This document shows positions 23,023-34,990 of a stretch of 64,000 nt of DNA, piece after piece (position 1 is the stretch's first letter; every line of letters starts with the position of its first letter). The stretch comes from Viscum album (Eukaryota; Streptophyta; Magnoliopsida; Santalales; Viscaceae): NCBI GenBank assembly GCA_963277665.1, contig OY728147.1, forward strand, positions 1,268,019,424 to 1,268,083,423, given 5' to 3'. The translations under genes were made by a program, and so were the position numbers. A model generated the notes under the pieces. That model was not told the origin of the DNA and made no database searches. It saw only the letters and a list, made by a program, of their open reading frames with translations.

Positions 23023-24661
23023 AGTCCCGAGCAAAATATACCTCAACAATATGAAATTTGAATTCCCTTTTCAAAAAACATTTTAATACACAATGATCAC
23101 AAAAAACCCTTAAAAAAAATCATTAAACCCATAAAAATATTTTAATACATGATAGTTTCATAAGCATATCACAATCCCTAGCCCATTCCTTTGTTCAAAT
23201 TCATTTCCATATTTCATCCAATATCAATTAAGTATGAGGATGTGTTGTGTATCACAATAGACATGGGGGTTCATCTTTATTCAAGGGGGAAATGATGGAA
23301 ACGCTAGGTAAAATCACATTTCAATATTAATATGGGTATTAAATTTTTTTTTGTATTATATTTTTTTGTTTCTTTGAAATTTTACCTTGGTAATTGAAAT
23401 TTCACTCAAAAGAGTCAACCCCTTTTTTGAGACTTTTCTGATGACTCCCAGGCTCAAATACCTTAGGGAACCAAGTGAAGCCCATATACTCGAGAATCAT
23501 ATCAAGTTAACTCAGTCAAAAACAAATTCAAATTACCAAAAATAGAGATAAAATTACTAACTATGGGCCAGACTACTATGGAGTCACAATCCCCAAGTGC
23601 CGAAAGCCACGCATTAGGCCATTTCATTGCTCTACGTGCAAATTTATTGTTTTTTTTAATTTTTTTTATTGAATACTCATATTAAAACTAATATGATAAC
23701 CAAAACTATGCTATTTATTTGGGGGGCCCCATGAACTCAAACTAATACCCCACTATCCAAAGGACGTGCATTGTGATCTTTTTTTTGGATAAAAATATAA
23801 ATGATGAAATATCACATTGGACTGCCAAACTTTCTAAAATATATGATCATGAAATTATACAAGGATTAAAATTAGAATCAAGGCATGCTAAATTATTTGA
23901 TATTCAATTTCAAAGTGTGCAATGCGTATTACCTTGTTCAAAGTTAAAGGAATTTTTCCTTCCATTTACACACATTTTTTTTCAAATCATTTTTTTTCAC
24001 AAAAGAATTTTTTTTATTTCATCTCCCCCCAACATAAAACAACACTGTCTCCAGCATTTCAAGAAATGAAAATTTAGGAGTAGAGGAAGATAATGGAATT
24101 TCAAAAAGGAAATTGAAATATGAGGATCATGGAATGAAGTCACCCGGTGGTTGAAGTTGAAGTTTTTTCTGCTCTAAATTAGTCCTTTGATCTCTTGGGG
24201 AATGTAGGAACCTCCTTGATTGAACATGTATCACCCAAAATAGTCCCTGAACCATAAAAAGAAGAACAAACCAGACAAAAGAAACAACAAAACTACTTAT
24301 TAAATTCCAATTATCATCATTTTTATGGTTTTCCATGTTTTTTTGTTTTTGTTTTTGTTTTTTTAAATAAACTGATGATATATTGTCTTCTTTTTAATTT
24401 CTAGGTAAGGTAGTACTCAGAGATCACACAGCATGACACAGATGAATACAGTGATCCCCTTTTTTACCCATACATACTCATAAGATAAGAACATGTCAAA
24501 ATTTTGAGTTAGAATAATGTTATATCAAAATGATCCACTAATCCTATTTGAAATATAAAGTTGATTAAAACAACAAAATTATTGGAAACTTGAAAACCAT
24601 GGGTTGCCTCCCATGCAGCTATTTGTTTAATGTCATTAGCTTGAATTGGACCCCTAATCGA
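23023..24661 (-). other. Athila-like region between integrase and 3' LTR
   Basis: Where Athila elements may carry an env-like ORF. One short open stretch (24,127-24,336) has a hydrophobic segment and is listed separately. Otherwise low-complexity AT- and T-rich sequence, including GTTTTTGTTTTTGTTTTTTT near 24,341-24,363. No other coding sense seen. Confidence 0.5.
24127..24336 (-). pseudogene. Short hydrophobic ORF, possible env-like remnant
   Basis: 69 residues starting MENHKNDDNWN, then a strongly hydrophobic stretch of ~25 residues (SSFVVSFVWFVLLFMVQGLF onward) that could span a membrane, then a basic tail. It lies downstream of integrase, where Athila elements can carry an env-like gene. 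It is short, shows no family motif, and could be chance. Confidence 0.25.
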
Positions 24662-25979
24662 TTAATTATTTTCGTCATCTAAGGTAGGTTCACACAAGTC
24701 TTCATCAACTTCATGTTTTTGGAATGGTTTTATGAATGGTTTGACTCTATGACCATTAAATTTAAATGTTTTACCATTGGTGGGATCTTGAATTTCAATA
24801 GCCCCATGGGGGTACACCTTATTCACTATGTATGGGCCTGACCATCTAGACCTCAATTTTTCCGGGTGTAAGTGAACTTTAGAATTATACAAAAGAACAG
24901 GTTTTCCCAGTTTAATGTGTTTGGTTTTAAGATTTCTAGATTGGTAGGCTTGTACTTTAGCTTTATTGATCCTTGAATTTTCATAAGCCTCCATCCTAAG
25001 TTCCTTAAGTTCATTGAGATCTAATTTCCTTTTTTTTTCATCCAATGAGTGGTCATAATTCATTTTTTTATTTTCCCAAAAGGCCTTATGTTCAATCTCC
25101 ATTGGCAAATGGAATGCTTTACCATAAACCAACCTATATTGGGGCATTCCTAAAATAGTTTTATATGCGGTTTGATAGGCCCAAAGAGCATCTAAGAGTT
25201 TGCTCGACCAATCTTTCCTAGATGGATTAACAATTTTCTCAAGAATCTGTTTAATTTCTCTATTGGCTAACTCAACTTGACCATTGGTCTGTGGGTGGTA
25301 AGCAGTGGACACTTTGTGAGAAATTCCATACTTTTATATGAGTGATGATAATGGATGATTGCAAAAAATGAGTTCCACAATCACTAATGATATCCCTAGG
25401 AATTCCAAATCTAGAGAAGATGTTTTCCTTGAGAAATATAATCATAGTTTGATGGATATTGGATTTTTTAGGAAGGGCCTCAACCCATTTGGAGACATAA
25501 TCGATAGCTAAAAGAATGTAAATATATCCCCTAGAGTTTGGGAAGGGACCCATGAAATCAATTCCACAATAGTCAAAGATTTCAAACACTATGATGGGAG
25601 TGAGTGGAATTTGATTAGTTTTTGTGATGGACCCTACGTGTTGACACCTAGGACAACTTTGAAAAAATGTGTAAGAGTCCCTTAAGAGGGTAGTCCAGAA
25701 GAGACCACATTAAAGAACCTTAGAAGAAGTTTTCCTAGAGGAAAAGTGACATCCACATGCCTCACTATGACAAAATTTAAGGATGGACTCTTGTTCAGAT
25801 TCTGGGACACACCTCCTAATGAATTGGTCAGGGTAGAACTTATAGAGGTATAGATAATCAAACACATAGTTCCTAACATCATAAAGGAATTTCCATCGAT
25901 CTTGAGTCCCTAAGAATTTTGGAATTACTCCCGTAACTAAGAAGTTGTCTATGTCAGCATACCAAGGGCAGTCACTCAC
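24662..25979 (-). pseudogene. Athila-like integrase
   Basis: Ty3/gypsy integrase. The N-terminal zinc-binding part reads RRCVPESEQESILKFCH, then HSEACGCHFS, with a CPRCQHV pair near 25,650. Core: FDYCGIDFMGPF (first Asp, about 25,575), IISDCGTHF (second Asp, about 25,375), and STAYHPQTNGQVELANREIK (Glu, about 25,265-25,312). The C-terminal part includes LLYNSKVHLHPEKLRSRWSG and GPYIVNKVYPHGAIEI, typical of plant gypsy. A 1-nt frameshift separates the frames at about 25,272-25,312, and a stop lies near 25,710. No chromodomain seen, as expected for Athila. Confidence 0.9.
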
Positions 25980-26042
25980 AGAGTATAGGTGTTCATCAGG
26001 AAATTAATTAGAAACAGAAAGGTGATTTGAGTTGTCTTTTAA

Positions 26043-26705
26043 TTACATCCTAGAGAGGTGATCAGCTAAAACATTTTCAACAACCTTTTTGTCCTTGATT
26101 GTGAGGTCAAATTCTTGTAAGATAAGGACCCACTTAATCAGTGTATCCTTAACATCTTGTTTTTGGAAGAAGTATTTTAGTGCAGAATGGTCAGTGAACA
26201 CAGTGATGGGGGATCCTAAGAGGTCGGACCTAAAATTCTCTAAGGAAAAAAAAATAGAAAGTAACTCCTTTTCAGTAGTGGTGTTGTTGATTTGGGAATC
26301 ATTTAAGGATTTTCTTGTATAAGAAATGACATAAGGAGTTTTATCACAATGTTTTCCTAACACAGCTCCAACAGAAAAGTCACTGGCATCACACATAAGT
26401 TTGAAAGGAAGGTTCCAATTTTGAGATTTCATAATGGGAGGATAGGTGAGAGAGAATTTGAGGGTTGGGAATGAACCCTCACAACTTTATGTATAAACAA
26501 ATGGAGCATCCTTTACTAGTATAGCACAAAGGGTACGAGAGATTGAACTGAAGTCCTTGATGAATCTTCTATAGAAACCAACATGTCCTAAGAAATACCT
26601 CACTTCCTTGACAGTTTTGGGTGATGGAAGGTGACGAATGATGTCAACCTTGTCTTTATCAACTTTAATCCCCCTACCCGAGACCAGATGGACTAGAACT
26701 AGTCC
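26043..26705 (-). pseudogene. Athila-like RT connection and RNase H
   Basis: In frame with the upstream RT. KTVKEVRYFLGHVGFYRRFI near 26,560-26,620 is the RT thumb/connection. RNase H begins FKLMCDASDFSVGAVLG (about 26,350-26,400), with KTPYVISYTRKSL and the later catalytic region TEKELLSIFFSLE and VFTDHSALKYF (about 26,180). It ends LADHLSRM at 26,043. A few in-frame stops, for example near 26,490. It would degrade RNA in RNA-DNA hybrids. Confidence 0.85.
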
Positions 26706-27626
26706 CTATTTAACCATGAAATGGAATTTTTCCCAGTTTAGGACCAGATTATTTTCTTCACATCTTGACAAGACTCTATCCACATTCCTCAGACATCCCT
26801 CAAATGTATCCCCAAACACAGAGAAGTCATTCATGAAGAGCTCTAGAAAATCCTCTACCATGTCTGAGAAGATTCCAATCATGCACCTCTGGAAGGTTCC
26901 AGGAGCATTGCATAACCCGAAGGGCATGCGTTTGAAGGGAAAGGTGCCGAATGGACAGGTGAATGTAGTCTTACCTTGATCCTCTAGGGATAACTCAATT
27001 TGATTGTACCCCAAGTACCCATCTAAGAAACAGTAGAAGGCATGACCTGCCACTCTCTCAAGGACTTGGTCAATGAATGGTAAGGGGAAATGGTCCTTCT
27101 TGGTAAATAAGTTTAGCTTCCTATAGTCGATGTAGACCCTCCATCCACTACTCACCCTAGTTGGAAGAATATCTCCATTCTTACTGGTTATCACTGTTAT
27201 TTCTGCCTTCTTGGGAACCACTTATATTGGGACCACCCACTCACTCTCAACTATGGGATAGATGATACCAACTTTTAACAATTTTAGAAGTTCCTTCCTC
27301 ACAACTTCCTTGATATTAGGATTGAGTCTCCGTTGAGGTTGACGACATGGATTTGAATCAGATTCCAGAACAATCCTATGAGTCTCGATAAGTGGGATAA
27401 TCCCAGGAATAACAGACAGGGTCCAACCAATGGCTTTCTTATGTTTCCTAAGGACATCTAGAAGCATCCTCTCATGATTAGATTCAAGAGAAGAATAAAT
27501 AACAATAGGATGTGTTTGATTGTCCCCTAGGAAGGCATACTTGAGTACAGTGGGAAGTTCCTTCAATTCGAGATCAGGTTGGTTTAGAATTTCAGAAGAA
27601 TATTGGGACATTGGATCAATATCAAT
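26706..27626 (-). pseudogene. Athila-like reverse transcriptase
   Basis: Contains IETHRIVLESDSNPCRQPQR, SGWRVYIDYRKLNLFTKKDH and FPLPFIDQVLERVAGHAFYC, then FKRMPFGLCNAPGTFQRCM, all typical of the Athila lineage. The active site, expected FMDDF, reads FMNDF: the first catalytic Asp codon is AAT (26,829-26,831), so this copy would be inactive even without its stops. In-frame stops at 27,222-27,224 (TAA where CAA/Gln is usual) and 26,706-26,708. Confidence 0.9.
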
Positions 27627-28529
27627 TTATTTTTTTAGAGTTTCAGATAGTATTGATTTCCCACATATATAAGTTTCAGCTACACGATTGGTTTGATCGG
27701 ATTTATGGAAGGAAGTTTGATTGGTCTCCATGAATGTGGTTTGTTGAAAGGTTTCACTGATTGATGGACCTAAGACTTCATCATAAGAGAAATTTGAAAA
27801 TGATTCAATCCAAGGAGATAAACTTCCTTCATGTGAAAAAAGGAAATCAATCTCATGCTGACTTAAACATCCATCAAATAATCCTTGATGTTCTATGGAT
27901 TCATTATCAATGCTTCCTATCATGTTTACTTCATGAATGTCCTCATCATCCCCTATCTCTGAGCTTGCATTATAGATGTTCAAGTCTAGACTCATGTTTC
28001 CAAAGGTGATGGTCATGTTCCCATTTCGGACTCGGATAACAAAGTTGATTGTTGCAAGGAAAGGACGACCAATGATGATTGGGGTTTGTTCCTTATTTCC
28101 TAAGTTTGGATGGCTGTCAAGGACAATGAAGTCGGTAGGGTAGATGAAGTTTTCAATCTTTACCAGAACTTCCTTTAAAATCCCCTTTGTAACCCTAATG
28201 CTACGATCAACAAGTTGAAGTGTGACAGATGTGGGTTGGAGTTCTTTTAGGCCTAACTGGCAGTACACAACATAGGAGATGAGATTGATACTAGCACCTA
28301 GGTCGCACAAGGCCTTGACAAATTTTCTCTCTCCTAGTTCAACATTGATGTAAGGGAAACCCAGGTCTTTCAACTTAGGTGGAATAGTCCCTTGAATGGT
28401 GGTAATCACATTAGTAGTCAAAAGGACTTGGTTTTTATGTGAAAATTTTCTTTGAAAAGTGCACAAGTCCTTAAGGTACTTTGAGTTGGAAGGTATGGTT
28501 TGGATTGCATCGAGAAGGGGAATGTTCAA
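27627..28529 (-). pseudogene. Athila-like gag-pol linker and aspartic protease
   Basis: 300 residues in the RT frame. FVKALCDLGASINLISYVVY (about 28,270-28,330) is the retropepsin active-site region; this lineage reads D-L-G-A-S where others read D-T/S-G-A. It continues GLKELQPTSVTLQLVDRSIR and IIIGRPFLATINFVI, the usual second half. It would cut the Gag-Pol polyprotein. A stop at 27,627-27,629 separates it from RT in the same frame. Confidence 0.9.
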
Positions 28530-28534
28530 ATTGA

Positions 28535-29242
28535 CTTGTGAGAAGATTTATCTTAATGTTTCACTTAATTTAGGCTTGGTTTTCCCCCTCATGCGATGAG
28601 GAAATGGTGCAGGTTGTGGGGTTTTTTGTTGAAGAGTTGTTTCTTTGACAATGTTATCATGTTTTTCAGTTTGATCTTGTGGTTCATTTAAATTTTCATC
28701 CAAGTTTGAATCTTTAGATGGGTTTTCAATTAGTTTTTCAAGTTTCTCAATAGATTTCCCAATTCTTAAAATAGTCGCAACCTTTATTTGTTCATGAGTT
28801 TTTTGAGTACAACTTGACTATCCCCTTGAAGTTGAGGATGGAACCACCTGAGTAGGAATGGGTGCCTTTCCATTTTTGATGGTTTGAAGTTCTTGTTTAA
28901 TGGAAGTTACTTCCAAGTTCATCCTCTCCATTTGTTTGCACAGTTGTTCTAGTAGGCTTTGTGGAACAGTTTGGGTTGGTTCTTGAGAAGATTAGTTTAT
29001 CCCAGGGGGATATTTTGGAGGTGTGATGGTTTGTTGAAAATGGACCGGTGGCTGTTGGTATTGGATAGGTTGAGTTTGGAACTGGTTATGTGTTTGGTAG
29101 TTCTGATGGGGGTAAGGATTTTGTCCCTGTGGTTGGCTAGGTTGTTGGTTATCTTTACAGTGGAAGCCTGGGTGGTCATTATACCTTGGGTTGAAGTTGT
29201 TTTGGTATTGAGGCTTTTGAAAGTTCAAAGCATTTACTTCTG
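28535..29242 (-). pseudogene. Athila-like gag, C-terminal part
   Basis: Continues gag after the LINE. ALNFQKPQYQNNFNPRYNDH then PGFHCKDNQQPSQPQGQNP resembles the Asn/Gln/Pro-rich Athila gag segment (often N-HPNFSW-N). Then a Gln-rich stretch, a stop at 28,992, and a helical part (LLEQLCKQMERMNLEVTSIK) before protease. Confidence 0.8.
29229..29242 (+). other. Probable degenerate target duplication of the LINE, left copy
   Basis: AGCATTTACTTCTG at the left edge compares with AATGTTAACTTTCAG at about 31,273-31,287 after the A-rich tail. Imperfect, but in the expected place. Confidence 0.4.
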
Positions 29243-31228
29243 TGAGGGGCCTTAATGAGATTTTAAAGGAATATTGCAAGTGGAGTGGGCAGTTGGTGAA
29301 CAAGGAAAAAAGTCTCTTCTTTACATCAAGGGGGATCCCTTTGAGGAGGTAGAGGTTATTGAGAGCCAACTTGAGCATGGGAAGGGTATTTTTTCCCTTG
29401 GAATACCTCGGAGCTCTGATTAGTCCCTCTTCCCTGAGGGTGCATCACTTTGACAATCTTATAAGCAAAATTACAGGGCGTATCCACAACTGGAAGAACA
29501 TATTTCTCTCTTTTGGAGGCCAAATCACTCTGGCCAACAATGTTCTTATTTCCATCACTATTCATATTCATTCTACTCTAAATGTCCCAAAAAGTGTAAT
29601 TTCCAAGTTGGAAAGGATTATGGTGGCATTCATTTGGGATGTTCAGATAGAAGGTAGGCATCATTGGGCTTCAGGGAAATGGTTAGCAAGACCTCTATCT
29701 GAAGGGGGTATTAATATGAGAAGTGTATCAAATACCATGCAGGGGATCCATGCTAAGTTAGCTTGGGAGGCAATGGAAGGCCAATCTTTATGGGGAAGAA
29801 TCATGCAGGATGTTTATGGTCGGAATGTGAATATTCAAAGAAGGAAATCATCGAGGATATGGAACCTGACTCTCCCATATCTGGAAATTCTTCAGCATAA
29901 ATCTCAATGGATTGTGGGTAGGGGGGATATCAACTTTTGGTAGCAGGACTGGGGGGTGGGCAGGCGGTGGTTCCCGGGGTGTCCTACCCCAGATTTATCT
30001 TTTAAAGAGGCGAGTACTCACCCAAGGTTCTTACAAACCATTCTTGATGCTAGTAAATTGGAAATTTTCAATTCTATTGTTGTTAAAGATGAGGATGACC
30101 GACTGGTTTTCACGGGCTCTTCATCGGGTGCCTTCTCCATCAAGGATTTTGATCGTGTGACGAGGATCATTGGGACTGCAGATCCATGGGGGGAGTCCTT
30201 GTGGTGCAAAGATATCCCTTATAAATTTAACATTCTGGTGTGGCATGTGCGGAACAGGGCCCTGCCTACTAATGATAATTTGTAGAGAATGGGTGTGAAC
30301 ATGGCCTCAAGGTGTTGGTGTTGCCGGGATTTCAACCGAGAATCAGTAGGGCATATTTTCTATGATAGTGAATGGGCCAGAGGGATTTGACAGACTTATG
30401 GTGCCTTCTTCAGTTGGAATGGGTATGACGGATCTCCTGACAATTTTCTGCAGGCGTGGTTTAACAGAGCTGGAAACCAAGGGGCGGAGAGAAATGCCAG
30501 ATCGATCATCCTAAGTGCTAGGTGTTGGACAATCTGGAAGGCCCGGAAGGATGGTAGGCATAAAATCACTTCGGGATCCTTGACCTGCATTCTACTCAAA
30601 ATGAAAAACAATGTTAGGGATCTGCTTCGGGTATCTCTTGACTGTCACTCGACGCCTTCGGTATGTACTCTGGTACTACCTCTATCTACAGAACATCAGT
30701 CGAGTGGTGTAGGGTAGGGTCGATGGATTCAGTGGAGCCCTCCTAATGAAGGGATAAAGTTAAACATAGATGGGTCGCTGCGTGGGGGGGGGATATGCAT
30801 GGGGGCGGTGTCATGAGAGATAAATATGGGTCAGTGTGGGCGGCTTTCACTGCTTCGTTTGGGGAGGGTGACTCACTTCAGGCGGAGGCCCTGGCTTTGG
30901 CCAAGGGTCTGGACATGTGCTCCAGTAGGCAGCTTTGCATTTCGTTAGTGGAGACCGATTCTGTTCTTCTGTATCAAGCACTGATGGACATGGGAAGAAT
31001 TCCTTGGAGTATTGTTTATGCTGTCAGGAGATGCAAAGTGCTAATGGTGTCTCACACGGTGATATCGCATACATGTCGGGAGGGGAACACAGTAGCAGAT
31101 TTTCTGGCGTCAATGGATACATCTAATAGCGGTACGGTTTCCTTTTTGAATTTGGGATCATTTCCTTTTGAGGGGATGAATTTTGTTGTCAATGATTCGT
31201 TGGGGTTTCATTACTTTATACCTCCGTG
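29243..31228 (+). pseudogene. LINE ORF2 C-terminal part, RT thumb, zf-RVT and RNase H
   Basis: Opens mid-RT with EYCKWSGQLVNKEKSLLF and SRGIPLRRLRLLRANLS-like, then FFPLEYLGALI and IHNWKNIFLSFGGQITLANN, classic plant L1 RT thumb. zf-RVT follows: GAFSIKDFDRV, LWCKDIPYKFNILVWHVRNR, then CWCCRDF...VGHIFYDSEWA near 30,310-30,375. It ends with an RNase H of plant L1 type: KLNIDGSLRGG (about 30,750), then DSLQAEALALAKGLD, LVETDSVLLYQAL, and CREGNTVADFLAS. In-frame stops at 29,941 and 30,283; frame shift at the G run near 30,784-30,791. Terminal stop at 31,227. Confidence 0.9.
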
Positions 31229-31275
31229 ATGCTTTTCCTTTTCTGTGTATGGAGATCTCCCAAAATAAATAAAAA
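29243..31275 (+). mobile_element. 5'-truncated L1-type LINE inserted in Athila gag
   Basis: Orientation opposite to its Athila host. It begins within ORF2 (RT thumb) with no 5' UTR, ORF1 or endonuclease, as expected from incomplete reverse transcription, and ends with a 3' UTR and a short A-rich tail (AAAATAAATAAAAA, about 31,261-31,274). Athila gag reads on either side: TES near 31,278 on one side, ALNFQ at 29,230 on the other. GC content is higher than its surroundings. Confidence 0.9.
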
Positions 31276-31277
31276 TG

Positions 31278-32243
31278 TTAACTTTCAGTCCTAGAGAGTG
31301 CTGCGAGTTTAGACCTAAGGCTTTCCTCTTCTCTAATTGTATGAATTCCAGTAGTTATTTGTGTCTTTTTAGAATAAGGTGAAGTTCCCCATGTTTGGTT
31401 TTGTTCAGAAAGGCTTTCTAGATACTCATAAGCATCATTTGGGGCTTTGTTTTTAAAGGTTCCGTTACACATCATGTCAATGAATTGTTTGTTCCCCAGA
31501 CCCAACCCTTCATAGAAAATTCTCACTTGTTCAGGAATAGAAAAAACATAGTGTGGAACCATGTTTAGAGTGTCCTTGAACCTCTCCCATGTTTCATAGA
31601 ATGACTCTCCCTATTTTTCAAAAAAGTTTTGGATGCTCTTTTTAAGTGCAATTTCTTTGTGGTGGGGAAAGTATTTTTTGTAGAATTCTCTTTGTAATTG
31701 GTCCCAAGAGTTTATGGATGATGGTCTCAAATTTTTTAGCCAATTTTTTTCTCGATCATTTAAAGAAAAAGGAAATAGCCTCATCTTAGCAGATTCTAGT
31801 TGATGTTGGGGACCCATGGTTTTTACAATGTCATTGAACTCCTTAATGTGAAGGTAGGGCATCTCAGACTCCATTCCATGGATTGTGGGAAGGTGGTTTA
31901 GGACATGGGATTTAAATATGTAGTTGTCATATCCTAGGGAATTGTGTCTAATGAATGTGGGGGAATTGTTCCATGAAGGTGTGAGGTAGTCATTCATTTT
32001 TGGATCAATTTCATTCCCCAAGTTTGGGGCTGCCACATTTGGGTTTCCATTTTGGTTCCCACCCGTGTTTATGAGTTGGTTTCTTTGAAGACCTTCCATT
32101 GAAATGGGCTCAATTTTTGACTCTGAATTATTAGGAAGATCAAGATATAATGGAAAGATTTCCATTGGTGTACTAGACTCCCCAACCCCAGGACTATCCA
32201 CCCTAACTAGACAGTTTGATTGATCGCAGGTGTAGCCGAACAT
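31278..32243 (-). pseudogene. Athila-like gag, N-terminal part
   Basis: Starts MFGYTCDQSNCLVRVDSPGV at 32,243, ~100 bases past the primer site. The gag core (retrotrans_gag) is LESAKMRLFPFSLNDREKNW then LRPSSINSWDQLQREFYKKY with FFEK. A TAG stop at 31,611-31,613 sits where Gln (CAG) is usual, before GESFYETWERFKDTLN. It continues in the same frame through VPHYVFSIPEQVRIFYEGLG to RSKLAALSRTES, where the LINE interrupts. Confidence 0.9.
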
Positions 32244-32344
32244 GCGCCAAAAGAAAAAAAAGAGAAAGGGAAAAGATAAGAGAATTTGGATGAGAAAAGA
32301 AGAAATGGGGGAGAATAGAATGGGTGCTTAGATGAATTACTTGG

Positions 32345-32370
32345 GTCCCCAGAAATGATGCCAAAATTTT
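32345..32370 (-). other. Athila-like primer-binding site
   Basis: - strand AAAATTTTGGCATCATTTCT then GGGGAC, a mutated form of the TGGCGCCGTTGCCGGGGA primer site typical of Athila/Tat-type elements, immediately inside the 5' LTR. Confidence 0.8.
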
Positions 32371-34128
32371 ATTCACACTCAAATTTACCCAAGAGAAGAA
32401 GGTAGAATGATCTTTGTAGTTTAGCTTGGGTTGTCAAATCCTCAGAGACCCAAGAAGTAAAATATGAACACGTACATTCTATGTACTGTTTTTGGCTATT
32501 GAGTGGACAAATTTGGGTTGATTTTAGATGGGTTTAATGATATCTAACAGATTTAAGTGAATTCAAATTATTAGAAGGGTTGATCCTAGTTTATTATAAG
32601 GGGTGGATTGGATGCATTCTTTTTCTTGTAAAAATATTTCAATTTATTATATTTGAGATGGGTTCATTTAAGGAGATCAAACAAAACCATCACTTAATAG
32701 TTTAATGCCTACACACCTAATACTAATCACTTATAAACTTGAAGGATCAAAGTTTTGAGCACTCTAAGGTGAAGGTTCTTATTAGCACTTGAAATATGTG
32801 ACCTTAAATTCAATAAGGATGAAGAAGTTTTAAAGTCATCAAATAAAAATCTCAGTTAAAAGAAGTGATTATCCATTAATGGAGTGATAAATAACATCCA
32901 ATACAGCCCCTTTATACTTCCTTGGATCAACCCATATCCGGGTTATCCCTCCATTGATCCCATGGTTTCAATAGAAGCGGAAAGTAGACTCATGAGGGAG
33001 GAATTGGAGAAGTAAAAAGAAACAATAAAAAAACAATCACTCCACTGTTGTGTGATAATATCACAAGGTTTGGTATGAAAAAGTTCACACCTTGAGGTAA
33101 TGATATCAAAATGATAATAAGAAGAATATAAAAATAGAATATGAAGAACTTTTATAATTAAACTAAGGTAATTCAAGGAACTTACAATTCAAGGAATGCG
33201 ATTACAACATCAAATTGGCAGCATAACATTAAAACAAAACAAAGCTAAAAGATCAAAAACTCCTCCATCACCACTGACTTAAATAATCATTTTGGGAGAC
33301 TTGGGTAGATCCTAAAATTGTAAAAATCATCCCACTTGATTATGGTAGGCCATAGGTTGGTGGAAAGTTGAGAGAGAGTTGATTTTTTCACCCTTGCCCC
33401 GAGGTGGCAGCCAGCTTTCATCCACCAAATAGATTCACTTGTAAGACCTTATATATGGACGAATTAGAGTGGGAAATAGAATATGAAAATATATCCCCGG
33501 ATGTCTCCTAACCTCCTGTAAAGTTTTGCCCCATTTGGAGTAGTTGATTCATAGATATAATTATATTGGTAGGAGTTTGTTCTGGGTCGCAGAATCTGGA
33601 CCATAATTTTATCTCCAAATTGGACCGCCTTAATGACCACCATGGGGACCGAATTATCACTAGATCCTAAATAATTATTTGTTAATTTATATGTCTTCTA
33701 GAATTCCACGAAATTTGGGATTCATTGGGTTTGTAATGTGGGACCCACATTCTCATCTGTGGGATGGTGTCCAATCTGCCTTCTCTAGAATTGCTTCCTT
33801 TCATCATTAAATATCACCATATTCTTCTATGAATTCTCCATTGATCCCTGAATGAAACATGTTCATATTTAAGTTTAGATAAATATAAAAAAATATAAAA
33901 TTAAAATATGTATAATTAAATTCCTTAAAATCAGATGAATCATTGGGTACATTAAATGATATTAAAAAACGTACCACATAATAGTGCATTTTAAGAAGGA
34001 ATTACAATCATAATGTGAAATGATGTTCAAAGTGTAAAATGCTCTAAAATTGTGTTTATGAATAATAAATAACATGAATATTATATATATTAAGAATGAA
34101 TATTAGACTCATTTAGTGGATAATCACA
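32371..34128 (-). repeat. Athila-like 5' LTR
   Basis: - strand starts TGTGATTATCCACTAAATGA at 34,128; partner of 21,245-23,003. The Sirevirus gag resumes at 34,129. Confidence 0.85.
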
Positions 34129-34990
34129 TATATAGTTAAACATCAACCTTTGAAGATACTAATAGTATGTGGAAGAAGTTATAAGTAACACAATTTTGAA
34201 ATTCTAAAGTCATTGAAACAAGAAGATATATACTTCATGATGATAATCAATGTTTTGATTTTTTACCAGGAGTGTCAGTTGAAAAGATTCAATAAAGGTT
34301 TATTACTATTATAAATAGTTAACAATCTTCTAGAGAGAAATATCATGAAGATAATATTATAGTTAAGAAAATTATTGATATCATTCCAAGTGAGTGGGAA
34401 TCCAAAAGAACTACTTTAGATGACACTAGAAAGATTAATAATATTATGCTTGATGATATTATTGGAAACCTTATCCAGTATGAGAGAAGATTAAAAAGTG
34501 ATGAAGAAAATATGTAAAATAATAATGGAGGGGTTTCTTTTGAAAAAACTTTTAATATACCTAACAAAATTAAATCTACTGAAAAAGTCGTTATATCTTC
34601 TAAAAAAAAGAAAGTTGTTGTTGATTATGATAGTAGTTTATCAAAAATGTATGAAAATTATTTGATTAATCTTGTTAGAAGGATGAACAAGATAGTGTTA
34701 ACAAAATATTTTCAATACATACATAAGAAAAATCACAAAGGTAAAAGTGACAAGAAGGATTCTACAGATGTTATATGTTATTAGTGTAATAAAACATGAC
34801 ATATCAGTCATGATTTTCCTAAAATAAAGAGAAGGGATACAAAGGATTGGAATTCCAAGAATTATTAGAATCATAAAAATAAGAAAATTCTAAAAGCTTT
34901 AGACACATAGAGTTCAAGTGGATGAGATAGTTTTTCCAAGAATTCATCATATAGTGAAGTACATGAAAAAAGAATATTGAATTCTATATA
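34129..34990 (+). pseudogene. Sirevirus gag, C-terminal part
   Basis: Continues gag from 21,244. DTNSMWKKL near 34,160 matches the ETAKEMWDxL region, then KIIDIIPSEWESKRTTLDDT and INNIMLDDIIGNLIQYERRL (about 34,425-34,495), the standard copia UBN2 core. A CCHC knuckle follows at about 34,770-34,815 (CY-stop-CNKT-HISHD; last Cys lost). Several stops. The knuckle would bind RNA. Confidence 0.8.

Larger units (their letters stand above)
21245..34128 (-). mobile_element. Athila-like Ty3/gypsy retrotransposon inserted in Sirevirus gag
   Basis: LTRs at 21,245-23,003 (3') and 32,371-34,128 (5') are of near-equal length (1,759 and 1,758 bp) and clearly alignable. The - strand order is 5' LTR, primer site, gag, protease, RT, RNase H, integrase, ~1.6 kb tail, polypurine tract, 3' LTR. 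After subtracting the 2.03 kb LINE at 29,243-31,275 it measures ~10.85 kb, usual for Athila. Protease, RT, RNase H and most of integrase lie in one frame broken mainly by single stops, with one frameshift near 25,310. No perfect target duplication (TCTCG on the left, TATAT on the right). Confidence 0.9.

Noticed and set aside
23773..24069. 98-residue + strand ORF
   Set aside because: Antisense within the Athila-like tail; T-rich low complexity, no domain.
26638..26979. 113-residue + strand open frame
   Set aside because: Antisense to the Athila-like RT, whose motifs are unmistakable on the - strand.
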